The notes beneath the pieces are model-generated. The model did no database searches, had not been told where the DNA came from, and saw only the letters and a program-made list of their open reading frames with translations. A stretch of DNA of 12,862 nucleotides from an uncultured Eubacteriales bacterium (GTDB lineage: Bacteria; Bacillota; Clostridia; Oscillospirales; Acutalibacteraceae), in NCBI GenBank assembly GCA_900313125.1, contig OMPZ01000008.1, forward strand, positions 1-12,862, written 5' to 3'. Both the position numbers and the translations under genes were made by a program. Of this stretch, positions 6,297 to 12,862 are shown in pieces (positions within the stretch are counted from its first letter, which is position 1; each line of letters opens with the position of its first letter).

Positions 6297-7706
6297 TCAG
6301 AGTATCTTTTCGTCCTCGCTGTCAAGCACGGGAATACTTATAGTTACCGTCGTGCCGACGTCCTCCTTGCTCTCGATCTCGAGACTGCCCTTGTGCATCG
6401 TCATGATCTCGTCAGCCACGGCAAGTCCGATACCGCTGCCGCGTACCGTCTTGTTCGCCTTGTAGAATTTCTCCTTTATCCTCGGCAGATCCTTCTCGTT
6501 GATGCCGCAGCCCGTGTCGCTGATAACGACCTTTATCATGTCGTCCTCCTGACGGACGTCGATACCGATAACGCCGCCCACCGGCGTATATTTCAAAGCG
6601 TTGTCTATGATATTTATGAAAACCTGTCTGAGCCTGTTTTTATCGGCAAGCACAGGCGGCATTGCCTCGGGCTCCTCGTAAACGAAGTGTTTTTTCTCCT
6701 TTGCGGCGCGCTCTCTGAGCATATACACCGCTTCGCCAAGCTCCGCGAGCAGGTCGGTCTTGTCCATTGCGAGTATCATTCTGCCGCTTTGCAGCCTTGA
6801 GAAATCAAGCAGCTCCTCTACCATGCCCGTAAGTCTCTCCGACTCGTTGATGATAATGCCGAGACCCTTGTTCATCGTCACGCTGTCCGGCTCGCCGACA
6901 GACATCGTCTCCGCCCAGCCCTTTATCGCCGTAAGCGGCGTTCTCAGCTCGTGCGACACGGAAGAAATAAAGTCGTTCTTCATGCTGTCGGACGCCTTGA
7001 TCTCCTCCGCCATGTGGTTTATCGAGTCGGCAAGCTCGCCGATCTCGTCATCGTACATTTTATCGACGCGTGTTTCGTAATCGCCCTGAGCGATACGGTG
7101 AGCCGTCGCGCGCAGCTCTCTGACAGGCTTTACGATAGTCCGCATAAACAGCAGCGCGGGGATAACGAACGACGCGAGCAGCAGCCCTGCCGCCGCTACA
7201 AGCACGATGATAGCCACCATAACGCGGCTGTCGGCATTCGTCAGCGGCTCGAAGAAGGTCAGCGCGGCGGTAAATTGCCCGTCGCTGCCGCGAACAACGA
7301 CGGTGTAGCACATGACCTTTTCGCCCGAGGTCAGATTCGCCGTGTGAAAGCCTGTCTCGTCCTCGCTTTCTTTTTTAAGAACGATCACGCCGGACGCCTC
7401 GTCCTGCGCGCCGCTCGTGGCGTAGATGATCTCGCCGTTTTCGTCACAGGCAGCGATATCGACAGATTCCGTTCTGTCAAACGCGTCGATGTACGAGCGC
7501 ACCCAGACGCGCCCCGCCGTAAAGTCGCTCTCACGCTGAGAGTAAGAGGCGGCTGCTTCGTCGCCAAGCGACTTCAGGTGCCGTTTCACGCCGTCGTAAT
7601 AATAGCTTCTCACGGCGAACGCCGCCGTAAAAATGATAAGCACAAGAAACAGCACGGTCACACTAAGGTAGTTGAACACCCATCTTTTAACGATCCCCTT
7701 GCCCAA
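6297..7706 (-). CDS. Two-component sensor histidine kinase, HAMP-HisKA-HATPase
   Basis: A membrane sensor kinase that should autophosphorylate and pass phosphate to the response regulator encoded just upstream. Order of parts (numbered from this start): TM1 about 11-34, an extracytoplasmic domain of about 125 residues (35-160) of unrecognised ligand, TM2 about 162-189, HAMP about 190-238, HisKA with H252 in SHELRTPLTAIKGW, then the ATPase domain with N box NIIDNALKYT (365-374), G1 DTGCGI (397-402), F-box region RIKEKFYKAN and G2 GSGIGLAVAD (423-432). The start is a TTG: GGAGG at 7716-7720 lies 9 nt before the TTG at 7706; an in-frame TTG at 7712 is only 3 nt away and is less likely. All catalytic motifs are intact. 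The signal cannot be told from sequence. Confidence 0.93.
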   Translation of the reverse strand: MGKGIVKRWVFNYLSVTVLFLVLIIFTAAFAVRSYYYDGVKRHLKSLGDEAAASYSQRESDFTAGRVWVRSYIDAFDRTESVDIAACDENGEIIYATSGAQDEASGVIVLKKESEDETGFHTANLTSGEKVMCYTVVVRGSDGQFTAALTFFEPLTNADSRVMVAIIVLVAAAGLLLASFVIPALLFMRTIVKPVRELRATAHRIAQGDYETRVDKMYDDEIGELADSINHMAEEIKASDSMKNDFISSVSHELRTPLTAIKGWAETMSVGEPDSVTMNKGLGIIINESERLTGMVEELLDFSRLQSGRMILAMDKTDLLAELGEAVYMLRERAAKEKKHFVYEEPEAMPPVLADKNRLRQVFINIIDNALKYTPVGGVIGIDVRQEDDMIKVVISDTGCGINEKDLPRIKEKFYKANKTVRGSGIGLAVADEIMTMHKGSLEIESKEDVGTTVTISIPVLDSEDEKIL

Positions 7707-7746
7707 TGACAAAAACCTCCGGCGGCGAACACGGCAGGCAAAACGC

Positions 7747-7766
7747 CCCGGAGATGCTTTTCCGGG
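7747..7766 (-). other. Possible attenuator hairpin ahead of the kinase gene
   Basis: On the minus strand CCCGGA (7761-7766) pairs with TCCGGG (7747-7752) across an 8-nt loop and is followed by GCGTTTTG. The U-run is short and displaced, so it would be at best a leaky terminator or a stability element setting kinase below regulator expression. Confidence 0.35.
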
Positions 7767-7805
7767 TCTGCGCTGCTGCGTGATGATACGCCATTATAGA
7801 TTACA

Positions 7806-7826
7806 GTCCGTTTTGCAAAAACAGAC
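7806..7826. other. Inverted repeat between regulator and kinase genes
   Basis: Arms GTCCGTTTT (7806-7814) and AAAACAGAC (7818-7826) pair across a 3-nt centre with one G-T pair. It begins about 15 nt past the response regulator stop. It could be an operator or an RNA hairpin. On the minus strand a TATAAT (7793-7798) lies just after it, but no -35 box is suitably spaced. Confidence 0.4.
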
Positions 7827-7840
7827 GCATTGCGCTTTTA

Positions 7841-8545
7841 TCAAGCGTCCCACTTATAGCCGAGACCCCAAACGGTCACGATATACCTCGGGTTCGACGG
7901 CTCGTCCTCCACCTTCATGCGAAGGCGTCTGATGTTTACGTCTACGATCTTTTCCTCGCCGACATACGCGACGCCCCAAACATGGTTGAGGATATTCACG
8001 CGGTCAAGAGCCTTGCCGGGGTTTGAGAAGAAATACTCCATGATCTGGAACTCGACCTGTGTAAGCTCGATAGTCTTGCCGTTTTTGAGCAGCGTTCTGT
8101 TGCGCAGGTTGAGAACGAAGTCGCCCGACTTGATCTCCTCCTTGAAGTTGCTCTCGATATTAGCCTTTGCGAGCGAAACGCGTCTGTAGAGCGCGTCTAC
8201 TCTTGCCACGAGCTCGGAGGGGGAGAACGGCTTTGTAACGTAGTCGTCGGCGCCGAGCATAAGACCCGTCACCTTATCCATCTCCTGAGTTCTCGCGGTA
8301 AGCATGATAATGCCGATACCGCCGTTTCTCGCTCTCAGCTCCTTGCAAACGGCAAAGCCGTCGCGGCTGCCGGGCATCATAACGTCGAGGATAGCTACGT
8401 CGAGGTCGCCGTTATTGTCGTCGTACTTCTGGATAGCCTCGTCGCCGTTTTCGGCTTCGATAACGTCATAGCCTGCTCTTGTGAGGTTGATAACGACAAA
8501 ATCGCGGATAGCCGCCTCGTCCTCGCATACCAGTATCTTTTTCAT
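7841..8545 (-). CDS. Response regulator, OmpR/PhoB family
   Basis: A DNA-binding response regulator, the cytoplasmic partner of the kinase that follows it. The 234-residue protein has a receiver domain (1-120) with the acidic pair E8/D9, phospho-acceptor D54 in VAILDVMMPG, T83 and K105 in KPF, all canonical. A winged-helix output domain (about 138-233) follows, with the typical VWG-YVGEEKIVDVNIRRLRMKVE recognition region and the closing VWGLGYKW. The ATG at 8545 has AAGGAG 9 nt upstream. The kinase starts 134 nt downstream, an unusually long gap for such a pair, with two possible RNA or operator structures in it. Target genes cannot be read from the sequence; the nearest candidates are its own operon. 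Confidence 0.95.
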   Translation of the reverse strand: MKKILVCEDEAAIRDFVVINLTRAGYDVIEAENGDEAIQKYDDNNGDLDVAILDVMMPGSRDGFAVCKELRARNGGIGIIMLTARTQEMDKVTGLMLGADDYVTKPFSPSELVARVDALYRRVSLAKANIESNFKEEIKSGDFVLNLRNRTLLKNGKTIELTQVEFQIMEYFFSNPGKALDRVNILNHVWGVAYVGEEKIVDVNIRRLRMKVEDEPSNPRYIVTVWGLGYKWDA

Positions 8546-8616
8546 TGCAGTTGTCTCCTTTTTGGAAAATTGCTTTTTATCTGAAAAAATTAATTATTTA
8601 AATCGCGATCAATATT

Positions 8617-9309
8617 TTAAAGATCAAACTCCGCATCGTTTTCCGTGCGCTGCGCCTTGTTTTTTGCTATGAGGAAATTTATTTTTATGCCCCGCTCGCT
8701 GAACATACTTTCGTGTTCGGTCACGATGTTATCGGTAATGCCGCTCGCGTGCAGGTCGTTCGTTTTGTATACTACCTCAAAGCCGGACTGCGCGAAGTAT
8801 TCAAGGCTCTCCTCAAACAGCGGCAGGTCGTCCGTTTTGAAACGTATCTCGCCGCCCTCCGGCAGAAGCTGCGCGTATTTTTCGAGCTTGTTCGGGTAGG
8901 TCAGCCTGCGTTTTTTGTGCTTTGGCTTCGGCCACGGGTTGCAGAAATTTATGTAAATGCGCTGCACCTTATCTTCCGGGGCAAGTATCTTCTCAATGTG
9001 CTCAACGTTATATGCTGTGAGCATAAGGTTAGTTACACTCCTGCGCGCGTCATCGAACATCTCCTGCGTGCGGCGTCTTGCCACGCCGAGCATATCGCTT
9101 TTGATGTCTACCGCCAAAAGGTTGATATCGCGGTTTTTCAGCGCAAACTGCGCTGCGAACATTCCCTTGCCGCAGCCAAGCTCAACGTAAAAGGGCTGCT
9201 CCTTGTCAAAACGGCTGCACCACCTCCCTTTCATGCTTTCCGGCTCACTCTCAAAGAACGGGCAGACCGCAAGCTCCGGCCGCGCCCACTTTTTTCTTCT
9301 TATCCTCAA
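8617..9309 (-). CDS. trmB: tRNA (guanine-N7-)-methyltransferase
   Basis: TrmB uses S-adenosylmethionine to form 7-methylguanosine at position 46 of the tRNA variable loop. The start is a TTG at 9309: GGAGG (9317-9321) lies 7 nt upstream, and the resulting start MRIRRKKWARPEL matches the typical TrmB N-terminus. A longer frame from a GTG at 9348 would add 13 unlike residues and place the ribosome site inside the gene. In the 230-residue product the SAM motif ELGCGKG is at 43-49, the family hallmark NPWPKPKHKKRR at 124-135 (other members have DPWPK; N124 replaces the usual Asp) and TEHE at 197-200. It is the first gene of the minus-strand block. The 71-nt gap to the response regulator is A+T-rich with no clear terminator or promoter. 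Confidence 0.94.
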   Translation of the reverse strand: MRIRRKKWARPELAVCPFFESEPESMKGRWCSRFDKEQPFYVELGCGKGMFAAQFALKNRDINLLAVDIKSDMLGVARRRTQEMFDDARRSVTNLMLTAYNVEHIEKILAPEDKVQRIYINFCNPWPKPKHKKRRLTYPNKLEKYAQLLPEGGEIRFKTDDLPLFEESLEYFAQSGFEVVYKTNDLHASGITDNIVTEHESMFSERGIKINFLIAKNKAQRTENDAEFDL

Positions 9310-9626
9310 ACAAGTTCCTCCGCTCCGTGAACAAAGATTATTGTCCACACGAAATGTTTATTACATTATTTTCGTAAATAAAGGTCTAAAAACAGACCTA
9401 ATTACACTTATAGCCTATTATATCAAATTTTTCTAACATTATATTTCGATAAAAGAATTATATTTAAACATTTGTAATATTTTCGTAAAAAAATTGAGAC
9501 TTATACCGCATTATGAATATGTGCGCTGCGCAAAATACGCAGTCGGAAAATTTCTCTCAAGAAAATTTCACTCTGGTTTCAGTAAATTTTCACAAAAATC
9601 CTGCCGATTTCCGTCGTTTTGAAGTA

Positions 9627-9655
9627 TTGACATCGTTTTTCGTTCGTATTATCAT
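9627..9655 (+). promoter_or_regulatory. Sigma-A promoter of the GH13 gene
   Basis: A perfect -35 TTGACA (9627-9632) is followed by a 17-nt spacer and TATCAT (9650-9655), five of six matches to the -10 consensus. A TATAAT at 9655-9660 would require a 22-nt spacer and is less likely. Transcription should begin near 9662, giving a leader of about 125 nt. Confidence 0.78.
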
Positions 9656-9721
9656 ATAATATGTGTAATAATGCGGTTATATCGCCTGTTTCAGGGAAAG
9701 CGCGGTAAGACCGAATGTCAC

Positions 9722-9770
9722 CTTGTTTGTATTTTCGGAATACAATGCATCAGGTGCAGCTACAAACAAG
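9722..9770 (+). promoter_or_regulatory. Structured leader RNA of the GH13 gene, two competing helices
   Basis: A perfect 10-bp inverted repeat, CTTGTTTGTA (9722-9731) and TACAAACAAG (9761-9770), ends 2 nt before the AAAGGA ribosome site (9773-9778). Its left arm overlaps a second perfect 7-bp hairpin, TTGTATT (9727-9733) and AATACAA (9739-9745) with a TTCGG loop, so both cannot form at once. A small TGCA-TCAGG-TGCA hairpin (9746-9758) is compatible with either. I recognise no known riboswitch class. Confidence 0.55.
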
Positions 9771-9786
9771 ATAAAGGATTGATTAT

Positions 9787-11706
9787 ATGGATCAGATGTT
9801 CAACTCAAGAAACCCATACTACCGCAGCCCCTCGGGCGCAGTTGAGGAGGGCACCTCCGTTCATTTCAGGATCAAGGTACCTCTCTCACTCAAGTGCAGC
9901 AAGGCTCATTTGATAGTCATCAACGAAAACAACAACAGCAAACGCGACAACTACACCATGCTGTGGGACGGCATGGCTGACGAGTGCGAGATCTGGGAAT
10001 GCGACTTCATTCCGAAAAAGCTCGGTCTTTACTGGTACTCCTTCCAGCTCGACACGCCGGACGGTCTGCGTTTCCTTGTAAGGGACTTCGGATCTGTGGC
10101 GCGCATAGATTACAACATCATCTACTCATGGCAGCTCACCTGCTACAAGAAGGGCTTTAAAACTCCCGACTGGCCGGCAGGCGGCGTTATGTACCAGATA
10201 TTCCCCGACCGTTTCTTCTTCTCGGGCGAAAGCAAGCGCGCAGGCAGAGAGGACAGAGAGTATCACGCAAGCTGGGACGAGATCCCCGAGTGGCGTCCGA
10301 ACAAGGACGGCGTTATCACGAACACCGACTTCTTCGAGGGCGACCTCAAGGGCATTACGCAGAAGCTCGATTACATTGAAGAGCTGGGCGTTACCTGCAT
10401 CTACCTCAACCCCATCTTCGAGGCGTACTCCAACCACCGCTACGACACGGCAAGCTACGAGGATATCGACCCGCTGCTCGGAAACGAGGAGGATTTCAAG
10501 AATCTCTGTGCCGAGGCTAAAAAGCGCGGTATCCGCATTGTGAACGACGGCGTGTTCTCTCACACCGGCAGCGACTCGAAATACTTCAACCGTCAGGGAC
10601 GCTACAAGACGATCGGCGCGTACAACTCCAAGGAGTCGCCGTACTTTAGCTGGTACGACTTCAACAACTGGCCCAACGGCTACAACTCTTGGTGGGGCTT
10701 CGACACGCTGCCCAACACGCGCGAGGACGACCCCAGCTTTAACGAATACATCAACGGCGAAAACGGCATTATCCGCAAGTGGATAAGGGCAGGCAACAGC
10801 GGCTGGCGTCTTGACGTTGCCGACGAGCTGCCCGACGTATTTATACAGAACCTCAGAAAAGCCGTAAAATCCGAGGACGAGGACGCTATCGTCATCGGCG
10901 AGGTCTGGGAGGACGCGTCGAACAAGGAGAGCTACGGCTCGCGCAGAAAGTTTTTGCTCGGCGAGCAGCTTGACACGGTAATGAACTACCCGTTCAGAAG
11001 CGCGATCCTCGAATACCTGCACGGCGTTGACGCGTTCCACATCATGGAGGGCATTCTCTGCATCATGGAGAACTACCCGCGCCCCGTGCTCAAAAACCTC
11101 ATGAACTTCGTAACGACTCACGACACCGAGAGGACTATCACCGTCCTTGCAGGCGAGCCGCTCAACAACCGCAACCGCGAATTTCAGGCGAACACAAAGC
11201 TTTCGCCCGAGCAGAGAGAGGCCGGTCTCAAGATGATGCGCCTTGCCTCAGGTATGCAGTTCACGCTGCCCGGCTTCCCGTGCATCTACTACGGCGACGA
11301 GGCAGGCGTGGAGGGCTACAAGGATCCCTTCAACCGCTCGACCTTCCCGTGGGGCAAGGAGGATAAGGAGCTTATCGAGTGGCACAAAAAGCTCGCGAAC
11401 TTCCGCAAGACCTACTCGTGCTTCAACGACGGCGAGTTTAAGGACGTATTCTGCAAGGAGCGCATAATGTCCTACGAACGCTACGACGAAAACGGCAGAG
11501 TGCTCTGCGCGTTCAACGCAGGCGGCAGTACGTCCGAGCTAATGCTCCCGCGCGGCTACAGCGACTGTCACATCGAGCTTGCCACAAGCGACGACTGCAA
11601 GCTCTATGACAACGGCAGCATCGAGCTCCCGGCTATGAGCTGCGTATTCATCAGAGCGAAGGCTAAGACAAGAGAAATGCCGAAGGATACCGCCGGTGTT
11701 ATCTGA
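9787..11706 (+). CDS. GH13 alpha-glucan hydrolase, neopullulanase/alpha-amylase type
   Basis: A retaining glycoside hydrolase of family GH13 that cleaves alpha-glucosidic bonds in malto-oligosaccharides or related glucans. The 639-residue protein has an N-terminal beta-sandwich (about 1-115), a (beta/alpha)8 catalytic domain (about 128-540) and a C-terminal beta domain (about 545-625). Catalytic residues are visible: nucleophile D343 in GWRLDVADE, acid/base E372 in IGEVWED, and D446 in TTHDTER. Region I is DGVFSHTG (254-261). These motifs resemble the GH13_20/GH13_39 neighbourhood; the exact subfamily and substrate are inference. There is no signal peptide, so it should act in the cytoplasm on imported oligosaccharides. 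AAAGGA lies 8 nt before the ATG. It is monocistronic: its own promoter, a structured leader and a terminator 31 nt downstream. It is the only plus-strand gene here. Confidence 0.94.
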   Translation: MDQMFNSRNPYYRSPSGAVEEGTSVHFRIKVPLSLKCSKAHLIVINENNNSKRDNYTMLWDGMADECEIWECDFIPKKLGLYWYSFQLDTPDGLRFLVRDFGSVARIDYNIIYSWQLTCYKKGFKTPDWPAGGVMYQIFPDRFFFSGESKRAGREDREYHASWDEIPEWRPNKDGVITNTDFFEGDLKGITQKLDYIEELGVTCIYLNPIFEAYSNHRYDTASYEDIDPLLGNEEDFKNLCAEAKKRGIRIVNDGVFSHTGSDSKYFNRQGRYKTIGAYNSKESPYFSWYDFNNWPNGYNSWWGFDTLPNTREDDPSFNEYINGENGIIRKWIRAGNSGWRLDVADELPDVFIQNLRKAVKSEDEDAIVIGEVWEDASNKESYGSRRKFLLGEQLDTVMNYPFRSAILEYLHGVDAFHIMEGILCIMENYPRPVLKNLMNFVTTHDTERTITVLAGEPLNNRNREFQANTKLSPEQREAGLKMMRLASGMQFTLPGFPCIYYGDEAGVEGYKDPFNRSTFPWGKEDKELIEWHKKLANFRKTYSCFNDGEFKDVFCKERIMSYERYDENGRVLCAFNAGGSTSELMLPRGYSDCHIELATSDDCKLYDNGSIELPAMSCVFIRAKAKTREMPKDTAGVI

Positions 11707-11737
11707 TACTGATATTGATATAAAAATTTAATAAGAC

Positions 11738-11779
11738 AAAATGCGGAGAACGACCCGAATGATCGTCTCCGCATTTTTT
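11738..11779. terminator. Bidirectional intrinsic terminator between convergent genes
   Basis: AAAATGCGGAGA(A)CGA pairs with TCGTCTCCGCATTTT around a 9-nt loop, with one bulged A. The plus strand ends in TTTTTT after the stem, and the minus strand ends in TTTT. It serves both the GH13 gene and the membrane protein gene, whose stop codon is only a few bases away. Confidence 0.93.
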
Positions 11780-11781
11780 AT

Positions 11782-12862
11782 TCAGTTATTGTTTATTGTT
11801 TTTTTCTTCGATCTCACGCCGTGTATGACTGCCCACGCGATCAGCGACACGATCGCCGCAAGTGTGATAACATTGCTTATCCTCTGCACAGCCGTACCTT
11901 CGTAGCGCACCTCAAACGTGCCCGACGCGTCCTTTGGCAGCGTTACGACAGCAAGTCCCTTTTCGCTCTCGCTAAGCTCAAGCTGCCGACCGTCTTCGAG
12001 GTTTACCGCCTTGCAGCCGTATATGTAGATAAGCGGCAGCTCTATCTTCTCGCCGCTGCTGTTTTTGTAAGAGACTACCGTCGAATCGGTCGTGCGTTCA
12101 AGCGTGTACTCACCGTTTCCGGAGTCGGGCGTGATCGTGTCGCCCCATTCTTCGACGTCCAGACTCGTGTAGCCGTTTATCATGTAGTCGCACATTCCGA
12201 TGTTGTAGCTGTTCAGCTCGTCTTTTCCGTAGTCGTGGTTAAAAAAGACATTGTACGGCGTCATGAACATGATCGCCGCGAGAATAAAGCCCACGCATAT
12301 AAAAAGCTTGTTTCTCTGCGCCAGGTCTTTGTCATCGAGCAGGACGGCAGCCGCCGCGCAAAGCAGGAACGTGAAAAACAGCAGCAGTCTCCACGGGAAC
12401 TGAACGACCGTCAAAAAGCTCAGTTTCCACAGCGGAACTATCATCATTATGACGAGGAACAAAACTGCCGCGGAAAACAGCACCGCAAAGTGTTTCTTTG
12501 TTTTTTTGCCGATCGTTTTTCGGCTTTCAAGCAGAACTATCACGATCATCAGGAAGGGATAGATAAATCCACCCGTTGTTCTCAGTTCGTTCAGATCGAC
12601 ATTCGGCTCTCTGTGGAATACCGTATAATAGATCGTCACGAGCTTCATAAATTCTCCTCTGGAAAAAAACATAGACAGCGGCGTTATCGTATCGAGCCAC
12701 GGAGTTGACTTTCCGCTGCCGCTGTAGAGGTTGAGGTCGGGCGAAACACGGAGCTGCTCGATAAGCGGAAAGAGAAAGTACGCGCTGAGCCCGATCGAGA
12801 TCGCGGCAGCTACAGCAATGCTGCCGAGCGGCCGCAGCGAGATCTTCTTCTTTTTCAGCGCA
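11782..12862 (-). CDS. Multi-spanning membrane protein, PTPS-related/YfhO-like, C-terminal part
   Basis: The frame is open from the right edge to the TGA at 11782: 359 codons with no stop, so the N-terminus lies outside the window. An internal ATG at 12672 is not the start, because coding continues upstream with a clear membrane segment (PLGSIAVAAAISIGLSAYFL). Membrane segments follow at about TGGFIYPFLMIVIVLL, HFAVLFSAAVLFLVIMMIV, FPWRLLLFFTFLLC and LFICVGFILAAIMF, then a soluble, probably extracytoplasmic domain of about 110 residues, a last membrane segment (ISNVITLAAIVSLIAWAVI) and a basic tail RSKKK. The QFPWRLLLF segment is typical of the 6-pyruvoyl-tetrahydropterin-synthase-related membrane domain; such proteins look like GT-C/YfhO-type envelope glycosylation factors, but the function is unproven. 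Nothing shows a functional link to the convergent GH13 gene. Confidence 0.82.
   Translation of the reverse strand, partial: ALKKKKISLRPLGSIAVAAAISIGLSAYFLFPLIEQLRVSPDLNLYSGSGKSTPWLDTITPLSMFFSRGEFMKLVTIYYTVFHREPNVDLNELRTTGGFIYPFLMIVIVLLESRKTIGKKTKKHFAVLFSAAVLFLVIMMIVPLWKLSFLTVVQFPWRLLLFFTFLLCAAAAVLLDDKDLAQRNKLFICVGFILAAIMFMTPYNVFFNHDYGKDELNSYNIGMCDYMINGYTSLDVEEWGDTITPDSGNGEYTLERTTDSTVVSYKNSSGEKIELPLIYIYGCKAVNLEDGRQLELSESEKGLAVVTLPKDASGTFEVRYEGTAVQRISNVITLAAIVSLIAWAVIHGVRSKKKTINNN

Larger units (their letters stand above)
9310..9786. other. A+T-rich divergent spacer between trmB and the GH13 gene
   Basis: No gene is seen in these 477 bp. The right part holds the GH13 promoter and structured leader. 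The left part must drive trmB leftward; several TATAAT-like boxes occur on the minus strand (for example near 9413-9425) but none has a convincing -35 partner. Also present are a 6-bp inverted repeat (AGGTCT/AGACCT, 9382-9399), two copies of TATTTTCGTAAA (9367-9378 and 9478-9489), a TGCGCTGCGCA palindrome (9522-9532) and two copies of GAAAATTTC (9546-9554 and 9561-9569). Confidence 0.7.

Noticed and set aside
8546..8616. Promoter for the response regulator in the A+T-rich gap after trmB
   Set aside because: TTGATC and several TA-rich boxes are present but no pair has acceptable spacing, so I do not call one; read-through from trmB is equally possible.
9671..9913. Possible leader peptide or upstream gene starting at ATG 9671
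   Set aside because: Its start is only about 9 nt after the predicted transcription start, it has no Shine-Dalgarno site, and it runs out of frame into the GH13 gene.
10126..11121. Minus-strand open frame of 331 codons opposite the GH13 gene
   Set aside because: Shadow caused by codon bias of the GH13 gene; composition is Val/Ala/Arg-rich nonsense, with no promoter or ribosome site.
11821..12708. Plus-strand open frame of 295 codons opposite the membrane protein
   Set aside because: Rich in Arg/His/Gln as expected for the reverse complement of a membrane protein; the minus-strand frame has clear membrane helices and continues to the edge.
1..12862. A new defence, phage, mobile or biosynthetic system
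   Set aside because: Almost all genes fall in well-known housekeeping families; there are no transposase, integrase, toxin-antitoxin, nuclease or attachment-site signals in the window.

Overview
The window looks like chromosomal DNA of a Gram-positive Clostridia-type bacterium, most like the gut Ruminococcus/Oscillospiraceae group. The genes have moderately high G+C and the spacers between them are A+T-rich. Other pointers are strong Shine-Dalgarno sites, several GTG and TTG starts, consensus sigma-A promoters, the recA-recX-rimO-pgsA order, and a DUF1385 (YqhQ)-prmC pair. The genus is inferred from gene content and style, not from any marker gene comparison.

Layout. Positions 1-285 (minus) hold the N-terminus of an unrecognised protein made of Gln/Met/Pro/Asn-rich repeats; it runs off the left edge and has its own consensus promoter. 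From 515 to 9309 every gene is on the minus strand. In transcription order these are: trmB (tRNA m7G46 methyltransferase), an OmpR/PhoB-type response regulator, its HAMP-HisKA sensor kinase, a DUF1385/YqhQ membrane protein, prmC (release-factor methyltransferase), recA, recX, rimO (S12 methylthiotransferase) and pgsA (phosphatidylglycerophosphate synthase). A strong intrinsic terminator follows pgsA. The recA promoter overlaps the stop codon of prmC, so recA-recX-rimO-pgsA can be read as its own unit.

An A+T-rich divergent spacer (9310-9786) separates this block from the only plus-strand gene, a cytoplasmic GH13 alpha-glucan hydrolase (9787-11706). That gene has a consensus promoter and a structured leader of about 125 nt. 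A bidirectional terminator (11738-11779) divides it from a convergent, truncated multi-spanning membrane protein of the PTPS-related/YfhO kind (11782 to the right edge).

Function. Most of the block is housekeeping: tRNA and ribosomal protein modification, release-factor methylation, homologous recombination and its modulator, and anionic phospholipid synthesis, plus one two-component system of unknown signal. The GH13 enzyme is the metabolic gene, probably acting on imported malto-oligosaccharides. I found no phage, IS, CRISPR, tRNA or rRNA, and no gene set that forms a clearly new defence or biosynthetic system. The signals worth a second look lie outside the housekeeping genes: the QPM-repeat protein, the two-state leader of the GH13 gene, an AT-rich motif placed similarly upstream of two strong promoters, a heptamer tandem repeat in front of prmC, and several intercistronic hairpins.
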